A DNA stretch of 64,000 bases from Saccharomonospora xinjiangensis XJ-54 (GCF_000258175.1 NZ_JH636049.1:2023482-2087481), one strand, 5' to 3'; shown: positions 1 through 8,051, numbered from the stretch's first letter. A program made the numbers and translations. The notes: a model not told the origin generated them from the sequence alone.

Positions 1-853
1 GATCGAGATCGACGACCGAGTAGTTCGTGTTCGCGTGATAGGCCAGCAGGCGGTCGCGCACGTCCTGCGGCGCGCCGTGGAACTCATCGACGGCCAAAGG
101 GTCGAAGACCCGGTTGGCGAAAGGGCTGTCGTCAGAAGGGCTGTACCCGTACCGGGAGAAGACGGCACACACCTGTGCTCCGGTGAAGCGCTCGTGCAGC
201 AGCGCCGTCGTCTCCGCCGCGCTCTGCCCCGCACCGATGACGACGAACCGCGCCGAATCGTCCAAACCGTCGAGTTTGTCCAGCAGTTCGGCGTTGTGCC
301 ACACCCTGTCCGACGCGCGCAGCCCTTCCGGAAGCGACGGCACAAGGCCCGTGGCGATCACGACGTTGCGCGCGGAGTACACCTCGCCGTCACCGGTGAG
401 CACGTCGAACCGCGTGATCTCACGGCCCTCGGCAACGGGCCGCACCGCCGTGACCTCCGTGCCGTACTCGACGAGGTCACCGACGCGCTCGGCGGCCCAG
501 CCGAAGTAGTCGTGGAACTCCACGCGTAGCGGGAACAAGGTCTTGTGGTTGACGAAATCCACAAGACGGCCCTTCGCGTGCAGGTAGGACAGGAAGCTGA
601 AGTCGCTGGCCGGGTCGCGAAGGGTCACCAGGTCTTTGAGGAACGAGACCTGCATGGTCGCGTCGTCGATCAGCATTCCCCTGTGCCAGCCGAAGGACTC
701 CTGCCGCTCGAGAAACCGGGCGCGAAGTCGCGACCGCGCCGGCACCGAGGAGTTGCGTTCGGACACGGCGATCGCGAGCGCCAGATTGGACGGACCGAAC
801 CCGACTCCGAGCAGGTCAAGGATCTCTCGCTCGCCTCGCTGCACCTCGGACAT
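1..853 (-). CDS. L-ornithine/L-lysine N-monooxygenase (SidA/IucD/PvdA family), 3' end cut by window edge
   Basis: Flavin- and NADPH-dependent N-hydroxylase that makes the hydroxamate precursor N5-hydroxyornithine (or N6-hydroxylysine) for siderophores; cytosolic. Reading leftward from ATG at 853, 284 codons are visible. The FAD motif GVGFGPSNLALA lies at residues 16-27, the substrate-side block MQVSFLKDLVTLRDP at 67-81 and the NADPH motif VIGAGQSAAE at 205-214, all in family order. The C-terminus is off the window. It is divergent from a formyltransferase gene, the pairing seen in coelichelin- and rhodochelin-type loci, so ornithine and N-formyl-N-hydroxyornithine are the likely substrate and product (inference). 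Two IdeR/DtxR-like boxes lie upstream, so iron repression is expected. Confidence 0.93.
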   Translation of the reverse strand, partial: MSEVQRGEREILDLLGVGFGPSNLALAIAVSERNSSVPARSRLRARFLERQESFGWHRGMLIDDATMQVSFLKDLVTLRDPASDFSFLSYLHAKGRLVDFVNHKTLFPLRVEFHDYFGWAAERVGDLVEYGTEVTAVRPVAEGREITRFDVLTGDGEVYSARNVVIATGLVPSLPEGLRASDRVWHNAELLDKLDGLDDSARFVVIGAGQSAAETTALLHERFTGAQVCAVFSRYGYSPSDDSPFANRVFDPLAVDEFHGAPQDVRDRLLAYHANTNYSVVDLD

Positions 854-899
854 TCACGCGCCCCATCGATCGACAGCTCAGAACGTAGGCAACCCTAAC

Positions 900-918
900 C
901 TAAGTTAGCCCTGCCTTA
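900..918. promoter_or_regulatory. IdeR/DtxR-like iron box 1
   Basis: The 19-mer on the minus strand, TAAGGCAGGGCTAACTTAG, matches the IdeR/DtxR consensus at 13 of 19 positions by eye. It lies 47 bp upstream of the monooxygenase start, where a bound repressor would block that promoter. Iron-dependent repression is inferred from the family. Confidence 0.6.
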
Positions 919-969
919 GTTAGCCCATTCGTGGGTGATTCACGTCCCCCGGCCGAGGGCTTGCGCGAG

Positions 970-988
970 TTAGGCAAGCCTTGCTTAA
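970..988. promoter_or_regulatory. IdeR/DtxR-like iron box 2
   Basis: The 19-mer TTAGGCAAGCCTTGCTTAA is a near-palindrome matching the IdeR/DtxR consensus at 13 of 19 positions. It ends 36 bp before the formyltransferase ATG at 1025. With box 1 it gives one box per divergent gene. Confidence 0.6.
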
Positions 989-1024
989 CTGTGCCCCGTT
1001 TGCCGTCGAACGCCTGGAGAATCG

Positions 1025-1975
1025 ATGCGGATCGCGATGTTCGGATACCAGACGTGGGGCCATCGAACCCTGCGCGCGCTGATCCGATCCGGACACGAAG
1101 TGGTGCTCGCCGTGACCCACCCGCCGTCCGACCACGCCTACGAGCGCATCTGGGCGGACTCCGTCGCGGACCTCGCCACCGAAGCGGGAATCCCCGTCGA
1201 GGTGCGGGAGAGGCCCGACTCCGAACTCGCCGCACGGCTGGCCGACGTCGCGCCCGACCTCATCGTCGCCAACAACTGGCGCACCTGGCTGCCTCCCGAG
1301 ATCTTCGAGCTGCCGGAACACGGCACGCTCAACGTCCACGACTCGCTGCTCCCCGCCTACGCCGGGTTCTCGCCCCTGATCTGGGCGCTGCTGAACGGGG
1401 AGAAGGAGGTCGGGGTCACCGCACACCTGATGGACTCCGAACTGGACGCGGGCCCGATCCTGGCGCAGAAGGCGGTCGAGGTCGGCCCCCACGACACCGC
1501 GACCGACCTCTTCCACAAGACCGTGGAACTCATCGAACCGCTGGTCACCGAATCACTCGACGCCATCTCGTCAGGCCGTGCCCTTCTCCGTCCACAGGAA
1601 AGGAAGCTGGCGAGCTTCTTCCACAAGCGGTCCATCGAGGACCGTCGCATCGACTGGACGTGGCCTGCCTCCGACATCGAACGGCTCGTCCGCGCCCAAT
1701 CAGACCCCTACCCCAACGCCTTCACGTACTACAGGGGAGAGCGACTGCGGATCACGAAGTCGTTCGTGACCGAGAGGGCGTACGGCGGCACGCCGGGCAG
1801 GGTCTTCATCCGCGAGGGCAACGGCGTGGTGATCGTCGCTGGGGCCGACGCCCGGTACGGCCGCAATCCCGGCCTCGCCATCGAACGCCTGCGCACCGAC
1901 GATGGTGCCGAACACGATGCGACGGAGTACTTCCGCGCGATGGGCGGCTACCTCACCCGGTATCCCACCGGCTGA
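1025..1975 (+). CDS. 10-formyl-THF-dependent formyltransferase, siderophore type (N5-hydroxyornithine formyltransferase-like)
   Basis: Transfers a formyl group from 10-formyltetrahydrofolate, here most likely to N5-hydroxyornithine. The 316-residue product has the formyltransferase catalytic triad in normal order: Asn103 and His105 in TLNVHDSLLP, and Asp141 in DAGPIL. It lacks the tRNA-binding context of a housekeeping methionyl-tRNA formyltransferase (no def or fmt operon around it) and stands divergent to an ornithine monooxygenase behind an iron box, which supports a siderophore role as for CchA or Rft. The start ATG at 1025 follows TGGAGA with about 5 nt spacing. The exact acceptor cannot be read from sequence. 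Confidence 0.88.
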   Translation: MRIAMFGYQTWGHRTLRALIRSGHEVVLAVTHPPSDHAYERIWADSVADLATEAGIPVEVRERPDSELAARLADVAPDLIVANNWRTWLPPEIFELPEHGTLNVHDSLLPAYAGFSPLIWALLNGEKEVGVTAHLMDSELDAGPILAQKAVEVGPHDTATDLFHKTVELIEPLVTESLDAISSGRALLRPQERKLASFFHKRSIEDRRIDWTWPASDIERLVRAQSDPYPNAFTYYRGERLRITKSFVTERAYGGTPGRVFIREGNGVVIVAGADARYGRNPGLAIERLRTDDGAEHDATEYFRAMGGYLTRYPTG

Positions 1976-1991
1976 GGTAGCCGCGACGCGG

Positions 1992-3002
1992 TCACAGCCG
2001 GACGAGCATCTTGCCGGTGTTGCCACCGGAGAGCAGGTCGAGGAAGGCGTGCGGTGCGCGTTCGATGCCCCGCACCACCGTCTCGGTGTAGGCGATCCCG
2101 CCGTCCCGCACCAGCGGGCCCACCTCGTCGAGGAACTCCTGACGCAGGTGCTCGTGGTCGCCGACGAGGAAACCGCGCATCGTGAACCGCTTCGCGATGA
2201 TCTGCGCGAGGTTACGGGGAGCCGGTGCCGGTTCGGTGGCGTTGTACTGCGAGATCATGCCGCAGACCGCGATGCGGCCGTGCACGTTCAGCGCGCTGAT
2301 CGCGGCTTCGAGGTGGTCGCCGCCGACATTGTCGAAGTACACGTCCACCCCGTCGGGCGCCGCTTCACGGAGCTGGTCGCGCACGGGGCCGTCCTTGTAG
2401 TTGAACGCGACGTCGAAGCCGAGATCGTCCCGCAGCCAGCGCACCTTCTCAGCCGAACCGGCACTGCCGATGACCCTCCCCGCGCCGCGCAGTCTGGCGA
2501 GCTGCCCCACGATCGACCCGACCGCACCGGCGGCCCCCGAGACGAACACCGTGTCGCCCTCGCGCATGCCTGCCACGTCGAACAACCCCGCGTACGCCGT
2601 GAGACCCGGCATGCCGAGCACACTCAGGTGTGCTTGCACCGGCGCGGCCTCCGGGTCGAGAACCCGCACCCTGGAGGGGTCGAGCACGGCGTGCGTCCGC
2701 CAGCCGAGGCCGTGCAGCACCACATCACCGACCGCCACACCGTCCGCGTTCGACTCGACGACCTCGCCGATCGCGCCGCCGTCCATCACCTTGCCGACCT
2801 CGAACGGGGCGACGTACGACCTGGCGGAACTCATCCGGCCCCGCATGTAGGGGTCCACCGACAGCCACGTGTTGCGCACGAGGATCTGCCCGGCGCCCGG
2901 CTTCGGCACCTCGACCTCGGCCACCGCGAAGTTGTCGAGCGTCGGCGTCCCCTCGGGACGCGACGCGAGCCGCACCTCCTTCGCTGTCTCCGCCGCCGTC
3001 AC
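1992..3002 (-). CDS. NADP-dependent oxidoreductase, zinc-free MDR family (2-alkenal reductase/CurA-like)
   Basis: Predicted 336-residue NADPH-dependent reductase of alkenals or similar unsaturated carbonyls. It shows the family's N-terminal block (TWLSVDPYMRGRM) and Rossmann motif (VSGAAGAVGSIVGQLA), and the long YFDNVGG segment typical of the LTB4 dehydrogenase/2-alkenal reductase branch. It lacks the zinc-binding residues of classical alcohol dehydrogenases. The reading frame stays open further upstream, but GTG at 3002 is chosen because it forms a GTGA overlap with the stop codon of the upstream SRPBCC gene and begins the conserved domain at the right place. The two genes are therefore translationally coupled. 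Physiological substrate unknown. Confidence 0.88.
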   Translation of the reverse strand: MTAAETAKEVRLASRPEGTPTLDNFAVAEVEVPKPGAGQILVRNTWLSVDPYMRGRMSSARSYVAPFEVGKVMDGGAIGEVVESNADGVAVGDVVLHGLGWRTHAVLDPSRVRVLDPEAAPVQAHLSVLGMPGLTAYAGLFDVAGMREGDTVFVSGAAGAVGSIVGQLARLRGAGRVIGSAGSAEKVRWLRDDLGFDVAFNYKDGPVRDQLREAAPDGVDVYFDNVGGDHLEAAISALNVHGRIAVCGMISQYNATEPAPAPRNLAQIIAKRFTMRGFLVGDHEHLRQEFLDEVGPLVRDGGIAYTETVVRGIERAPHAFLDLLSGGNTGKMLVRL

Positions 3003-3442
3003 CGGGCTCGCACCTCCTCCGCGAGCTTCGCCAGCACACCGTCGTAGATCCGCCGCAGCCCCTTCGGCGCGAACGTTCTCTCGAAGAAACCACCGACGCC
3101 GCTCGCGCCCTGCCACGTGGTCTCCACCCGCACCACGCTCCGGTCGCCGTCCTGCCGCACCGCCCACGTGGTGACCATGCTCGAATTCGCATCGGTTTCC
3201 ACGAGCGTGCCCGGCTCCGGCCTGCTCACGGTGGCCAGCACGTCACGCACCCGCTTCCGCGTCGCCTGCAACATGAAGCGCACCACCGTGTCCTCGCCGG
3301 TTCCTCCCTCGACCACCTCGTAGTCGCGGTAGTGCTCGGTGAGGATGCGGGGCCGCACGTGGCGGTAGTCGGCGAGCCGCTCGATCACCGTCTCGGCCTG
3401 CGCGTCGATCGTGCGCTGTGCGGTGGCCGTGACCCTGCCCAT
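2999..3442 (-). CDS. SRPBCC (START/polyketide cyclase-like) family protein
   Basis: A 147-residue protein of the SRPBCC ligand-binding fold: it opens with a strand-rich segment (GRVTATAQRTIDAQAETV), has central ETDANSSMVTTWAV-type strands and ends in a long C-terminal helix (LRRIYDGVLAKLAEEV). Such proteins bind hydrophobic ligands in a deep cavity; no catalytic residue can be assigned. It is the first gene of a two-gene minus-strand operon with the alkenal-reductase-like gene (4-bp overlap), which may mean the two act on the same small molecule, but this is inference. Confidence 0.8.
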   Translation of the reverse strand: MGRVTATAQRTIDAQAETVIERLADYRHVRPRILTEHYRDYEVVEGGTGEDTVVRFMLQATRKRVRDVLATVSRPEPGTLVETDANSSMVTTWAVRQDGDRSVVRVETTWQGASGVGGFFERTFAPKGLRRIYDGVLAKLAEEVRAR

Positions 3443-3470
3443 GAAACCTGCCTTTCCCGGTGGTGTCCGC

Positions 3471-4010
3471 TCACCTTGCGAGCCCGTCGATCACTTCCGC
3501 GCCGGGCAGCGCCGCCAGCGCCGATCCGGTGACCAGAAGCTTGCTCCCCCGGATACCGCTGCCGATGATCAGTTCCGGTGAAGCGGCGACGGCGCTGTCG
3601 ATCAGGATGGGCCAGTCGGAGGGGAGCCCCACAGGCGTGATGCCGCCGTAGGCCATGCCGGTGAGTGCCACGGCCTCGTCCATGGGAGCGAACGACGCCT
3701 TACGCACGTCGAGCCTGCGGCGGATGACGTTGTTGACGTCCGCTCGCGTGGTGGCCAGCACGAGCGCCGCGGCGTAGCGCACCTCGCCTGCCCGCTTGCC
3801 CGACACGACGACACAGTTGGCGGACGCGGCCAGCGGCGACGAGTACGCCTCGCAGAACTCCGCGGTGTCGGCGAGGTTCGGGTCGATCTCGACGAGACCG
3901 ACGGGACCTTCGAGCGACGACAGGGCCTTCGCGACGGGCTCGGCCACGAGGTCGGGATGGTCGGCGGCCGGAACGGGCGTGAGCGTTCCGGCAATGGTCC
4001 AGCTACTCAC
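3471..4010 (-). CDS. YbaK/EbsC-family (aminoacyl-tRNA deacylase domain) protein
   Basis: A 179-residue stand-alone deacylase domain of the YbaK/ProX type, which hydrolyses mischarged aminoacyl-tRNAs in trans. Visible family features are the LVEIDPNLADT strand, the central CVVVSGKRAGEVRYAA segment, VIRRRLDVRKASFAPMDEAVALTGM with its conserved Lys, and the glycine-rich GGITPVGLP loop. Its length is at the upper end for the family because of about 25 extra N-terminal residues. The specific mischarged tRNA is not predictable. It stands alone on the minus strand, with 20 bp to the DUF2516 gene upstream. Confidence 0.85.
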   Translation of the reverse strand: MSSWTIAGTLTPVPAADHPDLVAEPVAKALSSLEGPVGLVEIDPNLADTAEFCEAYSSPLAASANCVVVSGKRAGEVRYAAALVLATTRADVNNVIRRRLDVRKASFAPMDEAVALTGMAYGGITPVGLPSDWPILIDSAVAASPELIIGSGIRGSKLLVTGSALAALPGAEVIDGLAR

Positions 4011-4030
4011 GCCACCAGCCTAGGCGGGGC

Positions 4031-4327
4031 TCACCAACTCGACCCACCGCGCTGCACCTCGATCAGCTTCGGTCTAACGTCCACGATGTAGACCAGGCTG
4101 GCGACGAGCGCGGCCAGCCAGAAGATCATGCCGGGGCCGTAGAACTGGAACAGCAGCATCGCGACCGTCGCGCCACCCGTGATGGCGAGCCACGCGGGCT
4201 TCGTCAGCCGGTCGGCGGCCGTGTAGGCGTCCGAGCGCTGCATCACGGCGTGGGCGAACGCGACGAGGCCAACGAGCACCCCGGCCCAGTCGATGACCAT
4301 GACGATGTAGAAGGCGAGAGGCGGCAC
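4031..4327 (-). CDS. DUF2516 family small membrane protein
   Basis: A 98-residue protein with three predicted hydrophobic segments (about residues 5-28, 44-64 and 67-85) and a short charged C-terminal tail, typical of DUF2516. It follows hbhA and the XRE regulator in the same order as Rv0476 follows Rv0474-Rv0475 in Mycobacterium tuberculosis, so the three-gene order is conserved across Actinobacteria. Function unknown; location is the cytoplasmic membrane. Confidence 0.8.
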   Translation of the reverse strand: MPPLAFYIVMVIDWAGVLVGLVAFAHAVMQRSDAYTAADRLTKPAWLAITGGATVAMLLFQFYGPGMIFWLAALVASLVYIVDVRPKLIEVQRGGSSW

Positions 4328-4421
4328 GACACCAGCCTACGTCAGGCGACCAACTGAGCCGAGGTTCCGACGACCACATGCGGCGGCACGGCACAGCGGT
4401 GCCTGCCGACCGCCACGACGG

Positions 4422-5171
4422 TCACGACTGCTTGGAACCGTTGGCGCTCTGCCGCTTGGTCGTGGCGCGCCCCTTCGCCGCACGAGTATCCGGCTTCATG
4501 GCCTTCTTCCGCGCCGAGGCGGCCTTGGCGGCCTGATCGGTCGCCGTCCCCGAGGCGGCCTGCTTGCTCTCGCCGGTCTTCGCGCCACGGGCAGGCGAAC
4601 GCTCGGCGGTGGTCTTCGCGGGAACCCTCGTCGAGGCGGCCTTCACAGGGCCGGGCTTGTCCTCCGACACCTCGCCGGTCGCCACCTCGTCCACCTTCTG
4701 CTCCGCCTCGCGCGCCCTGCGGGTCAGCAGCGCCACCATCTCGTCAACCCGCTCGCGCGCGTCGGTGGTGACGACGTCAACCCGCTCCTGCGCGGCGCGC
4801 AACGCCTCCTCGAACTGCTCGATCCCGCGCTTGACCTGCGGCTCCACCGCCTGCTCCCAGGTCTGCTCCCCCGAGGAGACCAGCTTCTGGTAGAGCTTCG
4901 TCGCGGCCTCGGTGTAGTCGTCGAGCAGTTTGCGCAGCTCCGCTGGGTCGAGCCGATCCTTGATCTGTTCGAACTCCGACGGCAGCTCCTCGATGTTCTT
5001 CTTGGCCGCGTCGCTGCTGGCGCTGACGCGCGTACGCGCCTTCGACACCGCGTCGGCGACGGCCTGGCTCGCGAGGCTGCCCGCGCCGAGCGCGGCGAGC
5101 AACGACGTCCTCACCTGCTCCATCGCCGTGTTCATCACCTTGCGAACGTCCTCGGTGCGTGTGGTGGCCAT
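4422..5171 (-). CDS. hbhA: Heparin-binding haemagglutinin (HbhA)-like coiled-coil protein
   Basis: A 249-residue protein with a long helical/coiled-coil region (residues about 10-150, rich in Ala, Glu and Lys) followed by a Lys/Ala/Thr-rich tail of the kind that binds sulfated sugars and lipid surfaces in mycobacterial HbhA. In mycobacteria HbhA is a surface adhesin and also localises to lipid inclusions; in a non-pathogen an envelope or lipid-body role is more likely (inference). ATG at 5171 is preferred over GTG 5177 because AGGAG sits 7 nt upstream of it and GTG 5177 overlaps that site. The XRE gene stop lies 2 nt before this ATG, so the genes are coupled. Confidence 0.82.
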   Translation of the reverse strand: MATTRTEDVRKVMNTAMEQVRTSLLAALGAGSLASQAVADAVSKARTRVSASSDAAKKNIEELPSEFEQIKDRLDPAELRKLLDDYTEAATKLYQKLVSSGEQTWEQAVEPQVKRGIEQFEEALRAAQERVDVVTTDARERVDEMVALLTRRAREAEQKVDEVATGEVSEDKPGPVKAASTRVPAKTTAERSPARGAKTGESKQAASGTATDQAAKAASARKKAMKPDTRAAKGRATTKRQSANGSKQS

Positions 5172-5173
5172 GC

Positions 5174-5608
5174 TCACTCCTTGTGGTCTCGGCTTGCGCT
5201 CGAATCACCTGCGAGATGCGTTCCCCGGTTCTCCCTGCGGAACGACTCGTACACGTCGAGCAGCACCTGCTTCTGCCGCTCGGTCAGTGAGGTGTCGGCA
5301 CGGACCGCCTCGACAACGGGGCCGCCGACGGGGTGGTCGAGAATCCCCGCCTGCACGTACAGCGCCTCGGCGGAGATGCGCAGACCCTTCGCGATCTGTT
5401 GCAGGATCTCCGCGCTCGGCTTTCTCAGCCCCCGCTCGATCTGGCTCAGATACGGATTCGACACCCCGGCCAGCTTGGAGAGCTGCCGCAACGAGATCTT
5501 GGCGTTGTTGCGCTGCTGACGGATGTAGGAGCCGATGTCCTTGCCCAGATCGGCGACCCTGTCCATCGGGCCGCCCGCGTGGTCGTCTCGCTCCGACGTC
5601 TGTGTCAT
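5174..5608 (-). CDS. XRE-family transcriptional regulator
   Basis: A 144-residue regulator with one N-terminal HTH (residues about 24-80), including the recognition segment SLRQLSKLAGVSNPYLSQIE, followed by a C-terminal region with the TERQKQVLLDVYESFR helix. It is the orthologue in position of Rv0474, directly upstream of hbhA, and its TGA lies inside the ribosome-binding region of hbhA. It probably regulates this operon or envelope functions (inference). No effector domain is visible. Confidence 0.85.
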   Translation of the reverse strand: MTQTSERDDHAGGPMDRVADLGKDIGSYIRQQRNNAKISLRQLSKLAGVSNPYLSQIERGLRKPSAEILQQIAKGLRISAEALYVQAGILDHPVGGPVVEAVRADTSLTERQKQVLLDVYESFRRENRGTHLAGDSSASRDHKE

Positions 5609-5665
5609 GACGTCCCCACACCTCCGGGTTCGACGGTACGCCGAGGTGCTAACTGTTGCAAGCAG

Positions 5666-6316
5666 TCAGCTCGCACTCGATCGGGCGATTTCGCGGCTGA
5701 GCACACGCCGCACCCACCGCACCGCATGCTCGACGGAGTCGGCGAGCGACACGGTGGTGGTGTCGTACAGCTCGACCGGCGGCGACATCGACCGCCCCTC
5801 GCGGCGCAGCCACTCGTTGAACGCCAGCATCTCCGCGATCCTCGGCTCGTCCCAGCCGCGCCACGCGGGACGGCCCCGCAGCCGCCGGGCCAGTACGCCG
5901 GAGTCCGCGACGAGCGCGAGGTAGTGGATTCCGGAGAAGAAGACCCGCTCAGGCAACGGCTCGAACTCGGCGGGCACGACGGTCCCGCAGAGCACAACCG
6001 GCCTACCACTCTGATGGATCATGGCCGCCATTCGCAGCCACGTCGAACGGAAGGCGGGATGGCCGTCCACGTCGTCGCGCAACGCCCCCGTCCACAGGAC
6101 GTCCTGCTCCAGCACCACGACCTCGCCCTGAAGCCGACGCGCGAGCTCGGGCCCCACCGTGGACTTGCCTGCCCCGCTCGGGCCGGTGAGCGCGAGCAGG
6201 GGCAGCCGGTGGAAGGCGGCGCGGTGTCCGCACACCGCGCACACCAGCCGCTCCCCCTCGACGACGGGTAGTTCCGCCCTGTCACCACAGCCGGGGCAGA
6301 TCTTGAGATCCAGCAC
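5666..6316 (-). CDS. P-loop kinase-like protein with N-terminal zinc ribbon
   Basis: A 216-residue protein. The N-terminus has two Cys pairs (CPGC at 8-11 and CAVC at about 26-29), forming a small zinc ribbon. A Walker A motif GPSGAGKST follows at about 45-53, and the rest resembles nucleoside/nucleotide kinases (AAA_18 or AAA_33 type) with an LEQDVLW segment and a C-terminal lid region. The zinc ribbon fused ahead of the P-loop is uncommon and may bind nucleic acid or a protein partner. The phosphate acceptor is unknown. It stops 57 bp from the start of the XRE gene, on the same strand. Confidence 0.72.
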   Translation of the reverse strand: MLDLKICPGCGDRAELPVVEGERLVCAVCGHRAAFHRLPLLALTGPSGAGKSTVGPELARRLQGEVVVLEQDVLWTGALRDDVDGHPAFRSTWLRMAAMIHQSGRPVVLCGTVVPAEFEPLPERVFFSGIHYLALVADSGVLARRLRGRPAWRGWDEPRIAEMLAFNEWLRREGRSMSPPVELYDTTTVSLADSVEHAVRWVRRVLSREIARSSAS

Positions 6317-6324
6317 GCCCGGCG

Positions 6325-6738
6325 TCAGTCAAACAGGCTTTCCAGGAAGCTCTTCCTGCGCCGATGTCCGTAGGGGCGGGGCGAGTCGTGGTATCCGCCA
6401 CCGTGGTACGGACGCGGCGAATCCGCGTAGTGGCCGGGGTGGCCGCCGTGATACGGGCGGGGCGAGTCGCCATAGTGAGCGCCGTGAGCGCCGTGAGCGC
6501 CGTGAGCGCCGTAGTGCTGCGTCGGCGGCGGCGTGTGGGCCACTGGCGGGGGCGGGGGCTGCGACGCGGGAGTGTAGGGCGGCGGCGGGGCGGACCCGTA
6601 GAACGAGGTCTCCGCGCGCACGATCTGTTCGAGTTCACCCCGATCCAGGAAAATGCCCCGGCAGCCACTGCACTGCTCGATGTGGATGCCGTTCTTGTCC
6701 AACGTCGTCATCACGTTCTGGCACTTGGGACAATTCAC
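6325..6738 (-). CDS. TFIIB-type zinc-ribbon protein with Pro/His/Gly-rich tail
   Basis: A 137-residue protein. Residues 1-45 form the zf-TFIIB (PF13453-type) ribbon, with CPKC at 3-6 and CSGC at 23-26 and the family's FLDRGELE segment. The rest is low complexity: a proline-rich stretch, four tandem Gly-Ala-His units and three SPRPY-containing repeats ending in a basic segment. Small ribbon proteins of this family are widespread and uncharacterised. It lies 8 bp upstream of the kinase-like gene on the same strand, so both are probably co-transcribed; both begin with zinc ribbons. Confidence 0.8.
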   Translation of the reverse strand: MNCPKCQNVMTTLDKNGIHIEQCSGCRGIFLDRGELEQIVRAETSFYGSAPPPPYTPASQPPPPPVAHTPPPTQHYGAHGAHGAHGAHYGDSPRPYHGGHPGHYADSPRPYHGGGYHDSPRPYGHRRRKSFLESLFD

Positions 6739-6777
6739 GGATCACAGCCTACGCACAAACCGCTCCGCAGCGGCAAA

Positions 6778-6985
6778 CCCGTGTCCGCACTTCCCGCACG
6801 AGTGTTGGCACCTCCCGCACCCGTGTCCGCACCGCGAGGTGCAAACACCCGTGCACAGACTGCGGACACGACACCCTGCGTCTCGTGTCCGCACTTCCCG
6901 CACGCGTGTCCGCACTTCTCGCACGTGAATTGGCACTTCCCGCACACGAGAAGTGCGGGCACCTGCGCACAGGCTGCGGACACGC
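6778..6985. repeat. Island 1 of dispersed GC-rich repeat (GTGTCCGCACTTCCCGCAC family)
   Basis: The stretch between the VOC gene and the zinc-ribbon gene is filled with variants of GTGTCCGCACTTCCCGCAC in both orientations. Positions 6838-6896 reappear almost unchanged, in inverted orientation, at 38091-38150 (island 4). Related islands lie at 22239-22355, 23171-23254 and 40700-40790. The repeats give open frames by chance on several strands, but none has a credible start or family match. Confidence 0.85.
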
Positions 6986-7020
6986 GAGCCACTCCACCAC
7001 CTAGCCGGACCTAGCCGGAC

Positions 7021-7395
7021 CTAGCCGTCGATCCGGCACAGGCAGAACGGGTGACCGGCCGGGTCGGCGTAGACCGCGAAGTCCCTCGGCGGGTCCTGCA
7101 ACAACGTGGCGCCGAGTTCCAGCGCCCTGCGGTGGTAGGTCTCGACGTCCGTCACGTCGAGGTCGAGGTGCAGCATCTGCGGCCGTTCACGGGACGGCCA
7201 CGTCGGCGGCTGGAAATCGGGATCGCGCTGGAATGCGAGATGCACACCACCCTCCGGATTCCGGAGCGTCACCCACCGGCCCTCATCCCTGGGCTCGTCC
7301 GCCTGCCAGCCGAGCAGCTCACCGTAGAAGCGAGCCAGCACGGCCGGATCCGGACAGTCCAGCACCACACAGCTCAACCTGATCGACGGGCTCAT
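7021..7395 (-). CDS. VOC-family (glyoxalase/bleomycin resistance-like) protein
   Basis: A 124-residue single-domain VOC protein with paired beta-alpha-beta-beta-beta modules: RLSCVVLDCPDPAVLARFYGE at the start, the metal-side His in LHLDLDVTDVETYHRRALE, and the DPAGHPFCLC end. Members bind divalent metals and act as dioxygenases, isomerases or antibiotic-binding proteins; the substrate here is unknown. ATG at 7395 is favoured over GTG 7398 because AGGAGG lies 5 nt upstream. Three direct copies of CTAGCCGGAC surround the stop codon. Confidence 0.85.
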   Translation of the reverse strand: MSPSIRLSCVVLDCPDPAVLARFYGELLGWQADEPRDEGRWVTLRNPEGGVHLAFQRDPDFQPPTWPSRERPQMLHLDLDVTDVETYHRRALELGATLLQDPPRDFAVYADPAGHPFCLCRIDG

Positions 7396-7469
7396 CACAA
7401 CCTCCTAGTAACCGGCTAAAGCAGTATGAGGGTTATGCAATGAGCAGGCAAGGACCCTAGACTGGCGAC

Positions 7470-7958
7470 GTGACCGCCGACGTTGTGCTGGTGCTCGACT
7501 TCCTCAACACCCTGGACGTCGAGGCGGGTGCGGACGTGCTCGACACCGAGGAGGGCTGGTGGGGCTGGGCCATCGCACGGGGTCTTGCGGCTGATCCGCT
7601 GTCCGACGCCGTGCGGGCCCGCGATGCGCTGCGCGCCGCGGCCGGTGATCACGATGCTCACGCATCCCGCTTCCGCGCGCCCGTGGCAGCGGAATCCTCC
7701 GCGGACGGCGTCGCGCTCAAAGCGACCACCGCCGTGGCGGCCGTTTTCACCGCCGCCGCGCGGCTCACTCTGCTCGGAGAATGGGACCGCATCAAGATCT
7801 GCCCCGCCGACGACTGCCGCTGGGCGTTCCACGATCGGTCCCGCAACCGGTCGCGCACGTGGTGCTCGATGCGGGTGTGCGGCAACCGGCAGAAAGCTCG
7901 CTCGTTCCGGCAGCGCTCCACACAATCCACCACTCGAACGGAGCAATCCTGTGGATAA
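7470..7958 (+). CDS. CGNR zinc-finger (ABATE-domain) putative regulator
   Basis: A 162-residue protein of the ABATE/CGNR family, thought to be stress-associated transcriptional regulators. The C-terminal zinc finger shows ICPADDC followed by WCSMRVCGNRQKAR, the family hallmark. The N-terminal DFLNTLD segment is also typical, although the ABATE region is shorter than usual. The start is GTG at 7470. The stop codon TAA lies inside a perfect DnaA-box sequence, so the 3' end is shared with a DNA-binding site cluster. Confidence 0.8.
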   Translation: MTADVVLVLDFLNTLDVEAGADVLDTEEGWWGWAIARGLAADPLSDAVRARDALRAAAGDHDAHASRFRAPVAAESSADGVALKATTAVAAVFTAAARLTLLGEWDRIKICPADDCRWAFHDRSRNRSRTWCSMRVCGNRQKARSFRQRSTQSTTRTEQSCG

Positions 7959-7989
7959 CCCGGTGGATAACTCGCGAATCTGTGGATAA
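7950..7989. promoter_or_regulatory. Cluster of three DnaA-box-like 9-mers
   Basis: TGTGGATAA, the reverse complement of the consensus DnaA box TTATCCACA, occurs at 7950-7958 and 7981-7989. GGTGGATAA at 7962-7970 differs at one base. All three are in the same orientation within 40 bp. No dnaA, dnaN or AT-rich unwinding element is nearby, so this is not an obvious origin; a DnaA-titrating or regulatory site is possible. Confidence 0.6.
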
Positions 7990-8051
7990 CTTGCGCGTTC
8001 ACCCGGTCAGCACGACGGCGAGGGCCAGGGCGCAAGGAGTTTCCGCGACCG

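Noticed and set aside
7950..7989. Replication origin
   Set aside because: Only three DnaA boxes, no dnaA/dnaN/gyrB neighbours and no AT-rich unwinding region.
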